From contig NZ_FOLO01000001.1 of NCBI RefSeq assembly GCF_900112265.1, positions 145,963 to 209,962 on the forward strand: a DNA stretch of 64,000 nucleotides. The letters run 5' to 3'. Shown here one piece after another: positions 58,780 through 64,000 of the stretch. Origin of the DNA: Pseudoalteromonas denitrificans DSM 6059. Its GTDB lineage: Bacteria > Pseudomonadota > Gammaproteobacteria > Enterobacterales > Alteromonadaceae. The notes under the pieces are model-generated. The model saw only the letters and a list, made by a program, of their open reading frames with translations. It had not been told where the DNA came from and made no database searches. Numbering within the stretch: the first letter of the stretch is position 1; the number at the start of each line of letters is the position of its first letter. The position numbers and the translations under genes were made by a program.

Positions 58780-59463
58780 ATGTTTACAGGTATTATTGAA
58801 GCAACTGGGCATATTACAGCTTTGCTGAATAAAGGCGGAGATTTAGCCGTTACTATTTATACTGATTCACTTGACCTTAGTGACGTAAAGCTAGGTGATA
58901 GTATCGCTACAAATGGTGTATGTTTGACTGTTGTTGCATTGCAACAAAATAGTTTTAGTGCAGATGTTTCAAAAGAGACATTGGCATTAACTGGTTTTGT
59001 AAATTATAAAATAGGTCAAAAAGTAAACCTTGAAAAAGCATTAACGCCCAATTCAAGATTAGGTGGTCATTTAGTTTCGGGTCATATAGATGGTATTGCT
59101 AAAATTGTTGCTGTGGAACAAAACGCCAGAGCAATAGATTACTGGTTATCTGCGCCAACTCAGCTTTTAAAATATATTCCTTATAAAGGTTCAGTGTGTA
59201 TCGATGGCATCAGCTTAACCGTTAATGCAGCGCCTGATGAAGAAACTGATAATCGTTTTAAATTAACCATAGTGCCTCATACAGCAGAACAAACAACCAT
59301 TGCCGATTTTGAAGTAGGGACTTCGGTTAATTTAGAAGTAGATCAACTTGCAAGATATTTAGAAAGGTTGATTTTAGCACCAAAATTAGAACAAAATACG
59401 CCGCAAAGTGTGTCTGACAATGTATCGCTTGATCTATTAGCTCAAGCTGGCTTTATCAAATAA
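58780..59463 (+). CDS. ribE: Riboflavin synthase alpha subunit
   Basis: A 227-residue enzyme that dismutates two molecules of 6,7-dimethyl-8-ribityllumazine into riboflavin (called ribC in E. coli). It begins with MFTGIIEATGHI, the invariant N-terminus of the family, and consists of two repeated lumazine-binding barrels, each with its own GxCLTV-like block: NGVCLTVVAL in the first and DGISLTVNAA in the second. It is 13 bases after ribD with AAAGG upstream. Confidence 0.97.
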   Translation: MFTGIIEATGHITALLNKGGDLAVTIYTDSLDLSDVKLGDSIATNGVCLTVVALQQNSFSADVSKETLALTGFVNYKIGQKVNLEKALTPNSRLGGHLVSGHIDGIAKIVAVEQNARAIDYWLSAPTQLLKYIPYKGSVCIDGISLTVNAAPDEETDNRFKLTIVPHTAEQTTIADFEVGTSVNLEVDQLARYLERLILAPKLEQNTPQSVSDNVSLDLLAQAGFIK

Positions 59464-59484
59464 GAAAGAATTAGCGAGTAATAA

Positions 59485-60603
59485 ATGAACCTTAACAGTG
59501 CAGCAGAAATAATCGAAGATATTCGTCTTGGTAAAATGGTTATCCTAATGGATGATGAAGACAGAGAAAATGAAGGCGATTTAATTATGGCATCGGAGCA
59601 TATAAGTGCTGATGCAATTAATTTTATGGCCACCTATGGTCGAGGCTTAATTTGTTTAACGTTAACACAAGATCGTTGTGAACAACTTAAGTTACCTTTA
59701 ATGGTAAGCCAGAATGGTGCCGCGTTTTCGACTAATTTCACTATGTCTATTGAAGCATCAAAAGGAGTAACAACCGGAATTTCTGCAGCCGACCGTGCGC
59801 GTACAGTACAGGCGGCAATTGCTAAAGGTGCTGTACCTGATGATATTGTACAGCCGGGTCATATCTTTCCAATTATGGCACAACCTGGTGGTGTTTTAAC
59901 ACGTGCAGGTCATACAGAAGCGGGTTGTGATATTGCGCGTTTAGCGGGTTGTGAACCATCTTCAGTGATTGTTGAAATATTAAATGCTGATGGCACTATG
60001 GCTCGCCGCCCAGATTTAGAAATTTTTGCTAAAGAGCATAATCTTAAAATTGGCACTATTGCCGATTTAATTGAATACAGAAACTTAAATGAAGCGACGA
60101 TTGAGCGTGTTGCAAAATGTAAGTTACCAACTGAATATGGTGAGTTTGATCTGGTTACTTATCAGGATACAATCGATAATCAGCTGCATTATGTATTGCT
60201 TAATGGAGAAGTGAAACCAGAGGAATCCACATTGGTAAGAGTGCACTTACAAAGCACTTTTAACGATATATTACAATCTGATCGTGTCGCTGACCGTAGT
60301 TGGACATTAAATTCTGCAATGAAATATATTGCCAACGAAGGTGGTGCTTTAGTTATTTTAGGCCGCCAAGAATCCACTGATGAATTAACGGGCATTGTTA
60401 GAGCATTCGAAGCGCAAGATAATGGTGAGTCAGGTGTATTAAAAAAATTCCAAGGCACATCTCGCACAGTAGGTGTCGGTTCTCAAATTTTAGCTGATTT
60501 AGGCATTCATAAAATGCGATTAATGAGCTTACCTAAGAAGTATCACGCAATATCAGGTTTTGGTCTTGAAGTGGTTGAATATGTTGAACCACCAAAAGCT
60601 TAA
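59485..60603 (+). CDS. ribB: 3,4-DHBP synthase with degenerate GTP cyclohydrolase II domain (RibBX type)
   Basis: A 372-residue RibBA-shaped protein. The N-terminal half (about 1-200) is an intact 3,4-dihydroxy-2-butanone 4-phosphate synthase: [11 protein letters not shown] (metal site) and [16 protein letters not shown]. The C-terminal half (about 208-370) has the GTP cyclohydrolase II fold start ([14 protein letters not shown]), but where active enzymes have three zinc cysteines (CLTGD...RCDCG) it reads [17 protein letters not shown], with no cysteine at those positions, and the RQEGRNIGL block reads [10 protein letters not shown]. The second activity is therefore probably lost, as in proteins described as RibBX, and a separate RibA is expected elsewhere. 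It sits in the riboflavin operon, 21 bases after ribE. Confidence 0.93.
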   Translation: MNLNSAAEIIEDIRLGKMVILMDDEDRENEGDLIMASEHISADAINFMATYGRGLICLTLTQDRCEQLKLPLMVSQNGAAFSTNFTMSIEASKGVTTGISAADRARTVQAAIAKGAVPDDIVQPGHIFPIMAQPGGVLTRAGHTEAGCDIARLAGCEPSSVIVEILNADGTMARRPDLEIFAKEHNLKIGTIADLIEYRNLNEATIERVAKCKLPTEYGEFDLVTYQDTIDNQLHYVLLNGEVKPEESTLVRVHLQSTFNDILQSDRVADRSWTLNSAMKYIANEGGALVILGRQESTDELTGIVRAFEAQDNGESGVLKKFQGTSRTVGVGSQILADLGIHKMRLMSLPKKYHAISGFGLEVVEYVEPPKA

Positions 60604-60635
60604 CTTTTTAGATTAAAATATAAATGGCTAATTTA

Positions 60636-60662
60636 TTTACGGCCGTTTTTTTGTGTTACAAT
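60636..60662 (+). promoter_or_regulatory. Possible promoter of ribH-nusB
   Basis: TTTACG at 60636 and TACAAT at 60657 with a 15-base spacer, in the gap between ribB and ribH. The spacing is short, so this is tentative. Confidence 0.4.
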
Positions 60663-60715
60663 GCGCGCCAGATTATTTATCGCGCAAGCTATAAACCCAA
60701 TTTCAGAGGTTATAA

Positions 60716-61180
60716 ATGAAAATTATTGAAGGCAATATGCAGTGCCCAGGCAAAAAATTTGCCATTGTTATTTCTCGTTTTAATGATTTTATCGGAAGTA
60801 GTTTATTGCAAGGTGCGGTAGACGTATTAAAACGTACAGGTAATGTAAGTGATGACGATATCACTGTTATATATGTTCCTGGTGCTGTTGAGCTTCCATT
60901 AGCTGCGCAACGTGTTGCAGCTAAAAAAGAATATGATGCAATAATTGCATTAGGTGTTGTGATCCGAGGTGGCACACCACATTTTGATTTAGTGGCCGGT
61001 GAGTCAAACAAAGGCTTAGCACAAGTATCTCTAAACTATGATATTCCTGTTGCTTTTGGTGTATTAACAACAGAAAGCATAGAGCAAGCTATTGAACGTG
61101 CAGGTACTAAAATGGGTAATAAAGGTGGCGAAGCTGCTTTAGGTGCCCTTGAAATGGTTAATGTATTAGATAAAATTTAA
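60716..61180 (+). CDS. ribH: 6,7-dimethyl-8-ribityllumazine synthase
   Basis: A 154-residue lumazine synthase (E. coli 156), the penultimate enzyme of riboflavin synthesis, forming icosahedral shells in many bacteria. Visible blocks are [48 protein letters not shown] with the catalytic His near 89, [27 protein letters not shown] and [15 protein letters not shown] lies upstream. A gap of 112 bases with a possible promoter separates it from ribB. Confidence 0.98.
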   Translation: MKIIEGNMQCPGKKFAIVISRFNDFIGSSLLQGAVDVLKRTGNVSDDDITVIYVPGAVELPLAAQRVAAKKEYDAIIALGVVIRGGTPHFDLVAGESNKGLAQVSLNYDIPVAFGVLTTESIEQAIERAGTKMGNKGGEAALGALEMVNVLDKI

Positions 61181-61189
61181 GGATTCCTT

Positions 61190-61600
61190 GTGAAACCAGC
61201 TGCAAGACGTAAAGCGCGCGTATTAGCGTTGCAAGCAATTTATTCTTGGCAATTAAGCGGTAACGCAATTGCTACTATTGAACAACACATGCTTTTAGAA
61301 AATGATGTTACTAAAATGGATGTTGAGTACTTTAAAGACTTAGCTCGTGGTGTATCAGTACACTTTGCACAATTAGATGAGATTGTAGCACCGCACTTAG
61401 CGCGTCCTTTTGATGACTTAGATATGGTTGAAAAAGCAATTTTGCGATTATCTGCATATGAACTTAAATTCCGTGAAGATGTCCCATATAAAGTCGCTAT
61501 CAATGAATCAATTGAGCTTGCGAAATTATTTGGCGCAGAAGATAGCCATAAATTTGTTAACGGTGTTTTAGATAAAGCCGTTAAAGATTTACGAGCTTAA
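61190..61600 (+). CDS. nusB: Transcription antitermination factor NusB
   Basis: A 136-residue all-helical RNA-binding protein that acts with NusE, NusA and NusG in rRNA antitermination. It starts at GTG with AAGGA six bases upstream. Blocks are [20 protein letters not shown], the conserved Arg-rich N-terminal helix, and [31 protein letters not shown]. It lies nine bases after ribH, so the two are coupled. Confidence 0.98.
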   Translation: MKPAARRKARVLALQAIYSWQLSGNAIATIEQHMLLENDVTKMDVEYFKDLARGVSVHFAQLDEIVAPHLARPFDDLDMVEKAILRLSAYELKFREDVPYKVAINESIELAKLFGAEDSHKFVNGVLDKAVKDLRA

Positions 61601-61627
61601 ACTTTGATAAATTAATTAAATTAAGGG

Positions 61628-61650
61628 AGCCGGCCACTGCCGGCTTTTTT
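61628..61650 (+). terminator. Intrinsic terminator between nusB and thiL
   Basis: A perfect GC-rich stem, AGCCGGC / GCCGGCT, around CACT, followed by six T. It ends only four bases before the thiL ATG. Confidence 0.88.
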
Positions 61651-61654
61651 GTGT

Positions 61655-62617
61655 ATGGATGAATTTGAATTGATCAGCCGTTTTTTTAAAAATAACGGGA
61701 TTACGCGTAAAGATGTTAATTTAGGTATAGGTGATGATGGTGCTGTAGTTACAATTCCTGATAATTGTCAGTTAGTTGTCACAACAGATACATTGGTGTC
61801 TGGTGTACATTTTTTTCCTGATATGGACCCTCGTGCTTTAGGTCATAGAGCACTCGCTGTAAATTTAAGTGATTTAGCTGCGATGGGAGCTGAACCTGCT
61901 TGGATCTCTTTAGCACTTACATTACCAAAAGCAGATATTCACTGGCTTGAAGAATTTACTGCTGGAATGCATGAAATTGCAGAATATTTTAATGTGCAGA
62001 TTATAGGGGGTGATACAACTCAAGGGCCACTCACTATTAGTGTATGTGCAAAAGGCACTGTGCCCACAGGTAAAGCCTTGACTCGTTCAGGTGCTAAAAA
62101 CGGCGATTGGATATATGTTTCAGGTCCATTAGGCGATTCAGGTGTCGCAATAGAGGCACAAAAAGGAAAGCATGAACTTACGCCTAGACACCTAGCTACA
62201 GTTAAAAAACGTTTTGAATACCCTAGTCCTCGCGTAGCTGCAGGTCAGGTTTTAAGAGGTTTAGCATCCGCTGCAATTGACATTTCTGATGGTTTATTGG
62301 CTGACTTACAGCATATTCTAGATTTATCAGGTGTAAGTGCGACTATAAATGTAGATAAAGTGCCAGTCTCTGATGTGTTAAAAGAAGCACTGACACCTGA
62401 AGAATACCTACCTTATGTATTGTCTTATGGTGATGACTATGAGCTATTGTTTACGGTTCCTGAAGATAATAAAGGTATGCTTGAAATTAATTTAAAACAA
62501 TACGGTGTTGATGCAGTTTGCATAGGGCAGATTAAAGGCTCTGGAGGTGAAATTGAACTACTTAACAACGAAGCTAATTTTGAATTTAGAGCTAAAGGTT
62601 ATAAACATTTTTCTTAA
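61655..62617 (+). CDS. thiL: Thiamine-monophosphate kinase
   Basis: A 320-residue kinase converting thiamine monophosphate to the diphosphate. The start is ATG 61655 (MDEFELISRFF), matching E. coli ThiL (MACGEFSLI-type N-terminus, 325 residues). Motifs are GIGDDGAVV, DTLVSGVHF, VNLSDLAAMGAEP, IGGDTTQGP and SYGDDYELLFT. No Shine-Dalgarno sequence lies at the usual distance because a terminator hairpin occupies that place; AAGGGAG stands just before the hairpin, about 26 bases from the ATG. It precedes pgpA by nine bases. Confidence 0.95.
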   Translation: MDEFELISRFFKNNGITRKDVNLGIGDDGAVVTIPDNCQLVVTTDTLVSGVHFFPDMDPRALGHRALAVNLSDLAAMGAEPAWISLALTLPKADIHWLEEFTAGMHEIAEYFNVQIIGGDTTQGPLTISVCAKGTVPTGKALTRSGAKNGDWIYVSGPLGDSGVAIEAQKGKHELTPRHLATVKKRFEYPSPRVAAGQVLRGLASAAIDISDGLLADLQHILDLSGVSATINVDKVPVSDVLKEALTPEEYLPYVLSYGDDYELLFTVPEDNKGMLEINLKQYGVDAVCIGQIKGSGGEIELLNNEANFEFRAKGYKHFS

Positions 62618-62626
62618 GGGCTGAGT

Positions 62627-63109
62627 GTGAGCACAAAAACAAAATTTAATTTAAAGCAACCTCATCAGTTTTTAGCGTTAGGATTTGGTTTAGGGTTAGC
62701 GCCCAAAGCTCCAGGTACATTTGGTACATTTGCTGCGCTACCTTTTATATTTTTAACGGCGCAATATGGTTTAGTGATACAGATAGCAACAGCTTTGTTA
62801 ATAAGCATTATTGGTATATGGTTGTGTGGAAAAACGGCTGATGATGTGGGTGTGCATGATCATGGCGCCATCGTATGGGATGAAGTTGCGGGCTATTATA
62901 TCACTATGATAGGTGCCGTTATTAATTGGCAAACTTTATTAGTTGGCTTTTTATTATTTCGATTTTTTGATATTGCAAAGCCCGGACCGATAAAGTGGCT
63001 TGATAAAAAGGTCTCGGGTGGCTTTGGCATTATGATCGATGACGTATTAGCGGGTATTTTTTCTCTAATTTGTTTACAAGCTTTAATTTCAACTGGTTAT
63101 TTAGTATAA
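62627..63109 (+). CDS. pgpA: Phosphatidylglycerophosphatase A
   Basis: A 160-residue membrane enzyme that removes the phosphate from phosphatidylglycerophosphate. It starts at GTG behind AAGGG, nine bases after thiL. Hydrophobic segments are about 15-28, 38-70 and 100-118; the catalytic acidic motifs are in AIVWDEVAGYYITM and FRFFDIAKPGPIKWLD, and the C-terminal MIDDVLAGI is conserved. Length close to E. coli PgpA (172). Last gene of the run. Confidence 0.95.
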   Translation: MSTKTKFNLKQPHQFLALGFGLGLAPKAPGTFGTFAALPFIFLTAQYGLVIQIATALLISIIGIWLCGKTADDVGVHDHGAIVWDEVAGYYITMIGAVINWQTLLVGFLLFRFFDIAKPGPIKWLDKKVSGGFGIMIDDVLAGIFSLICLQALISTGYLV

Positions 63110-63196
63110 GTTAGAGATAAAAATTAATAATCCGAAAATCAAAACCTATTTTATCTACAGTTGATTTATTGGGTACTCAATATAAGAAGATATAAA

Positions 63197-64000
63197 GTGA
63201 TTAAACAATACACTAGAACTGTGTTTTTTGTGCTGTTTTGTTTATTTTTAAGTGCAATAAGTACCCAAGCCTATGCTTCTATTAACGATTATGTGGTTAA
63301 GCAGTGGAGCACTTTAGATGGCCTTTCATCTCAATCTCTGAGAAGTGTTGTACAAGATAAACAAGGTTATATTTGGGTTGGCACACAATTTGGGTTGAGC
63401 CGATTTGATGGGCAACAATTCACTAATTTTACCACTTCAAACTCAGATTTCTTACCCAGTAATGCTATTAATAAGCTGCTTTTAGATAATGAAGGTTTAT
63501 TATGGGTTGGTACCAAAAAAGGTGTTGTAAGGCTTAATACTCAATCATTAAGCTTTACGCGTTACAATGTTAAAGGCCCTGTTAGAGATCTTTTAGAAGA
63601 TCACGAAAATCGTATCTGGATTGCTGCAAATGGTTTATATTTATTTTCGCAAAATAAATTTAAATCTTTAAATCAAATCATTAGTGGTATTTCTTCAAAT
63701 CAAGACTGGGTTGACCCTCAAGGTCTCTATCGTTCAGAGAGAGCCTCGCAAAAAGCCATTAGTCAATTAATCGGTTCTGTTAATAAAATGGCTTTATCAC
63801 CAGATGGTATTTGGCTGATTAATAATCGGTTTTTATTACGATTAACACATTTAATAAGTGATTCAAGTGCCGCTTTACGTTTAGAAATTACGGCTAAAGT
63901 TGCTTTACCTGAAAGGCTTGGCCAAGCCGTTGTTCATGATCTTTCTTGGATTGATGGTAATTTATATCTTGCTTCTGAATTAGGTGCTTATTTTCTTGAT
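63197..64000 (+). CDS. Two-component-type beta-propeller sensor (3' end outside window)
   Basis: An open frame from GTG 63197 to the last base (268 codons), cut by the right edge. A signal-anchor region comes first (RTVFFVLFCLFLSAISTQAYA). The mature part starts DYVVKQWSTLDGLSSQSLRSVVQD, then repeats the pattern of regulator propeller units: QGYIWVGTQFGLSRFDG at about 57, EGLLWVGTKKGVVRLN at about 98 and NRIWIAANGLYLF at about 135. These belong to the propeller sensor half found in hybrid two-component proteins and in GGDEF proteins of marine gammaproteobacteria. The output domain is outside the window. Ribosome site weak (AAGAAG). Confidence 0.85.
   Translation, partial: MIKQYTRTVFFVLFCLFLSAISTQAYASINDYVVKQWSTLDGLSSQSLRSVVQDKQGYIWVGTQFGLSRFDGQQFTNFTTSNSDFLPSNAINKLLLDNEGLLWVGTKKGVVRLNTQSLSFTRYNVKGPVRDLLEDHENRIWIAANGLYLFSQNKFKSLNQIISGISSNQDWVDPQGLYRSERASQKAISQLIGSVNKMALSPDGIWLINNRFLLRLTHLISDSSAALRLEITAKVALPERLGQAVVHDLSWIDGNLYLASELGAYFLD

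Noticed and set aside
57585..60715. FMN riboswitch in the riboflavin genes
   Set aside because: Gaps before ribD, ribE and ribB are too short, and the 112-base gap before ribH lacks the conserved RFN blocks.

Overview
The window is AT-rich chromosomal DNA from a marine-type gammaproteobacterium, most likely of the order Alteromonadales (Pseudoalteromonas, Colwellia and Catenovulum are comparable). This is inferred from gene order (argR/mdh/ispB/rplU/rpmA/obgE/folA; lptD-surA-pdxA-rsmA-apaG-apaH next to djlA; nrdR-ribD-ribE-ribB-ribH-nusB-thiL-pgpA) and from the outer-membrane biogenesis genes. No genus can be fixed from sequence alone. I saw no rRNA, tRNA, insertion sequence or CRISPR array.

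Region 1 (1-20.8 kb) is the 3' part of a hybrid PKS/NRPS cluster. A giant protein, cut by the left edge, reads AT-ACP-aminotransferase-C-PCP-C-C-A-PCP-C. It is followed by an asparagine synthetase, a second NRPS (A-PCP-C-A with an embedded methyltransferase-PCP-E) and a SyrP/TauD-type iron oxygenase. AT-ACP-aminotransferase-C is the arrangement known from the iturin/mycosubtilin beta-amino-acyl lipopeptides. Unusual points are a complete PRMT-like methyltransferase inserted in the second A domain of the second NRPS, a C-PCP module without an A domain, tandem C domains with altered motifs, and no thioesterase. One A domain carries the textbook threonine code.

Region 2 (20.8-24.1 kb) is a junction: a DUF481-like outer-membrane protein, a GNAT acetyltransferase, a two-gene ECF sigma/membrane-protein unit and an unknown membrane protein.

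Region 3 (24.1-50.5 kb) is mostly housekeeping: argR divergent from mdh, ispB divergent from rplU-rpmA, obgE, folA, two tandem small DUF3718-type secreted proteins, a chemoreceptor, the lptD...apaH operon, djlA, a DUF3530 protein, a META-type lipoprotein, rluA, rapA, a PIN-PhoH ATPase, a solitary periplasmic binding protein, a DUF4124-like coiled-coil protein and ettA.

Region 4 (50.5-64 kb) holds a solitary polysaccharide-export-like secreted protein, a large leucine-rich-repeat lipoprotein with a recent 66-bp internal duplication, glyA, a di-haem peroxidase, and the nrdR-riboflavin-nusB-thiL-pgpA run. Its RibBA-type protein has lost the zinc cysteines of the GTP cyclohydrolase II half. The right edge cuts a two-component-type beta-propeller protein that is open to the last base.
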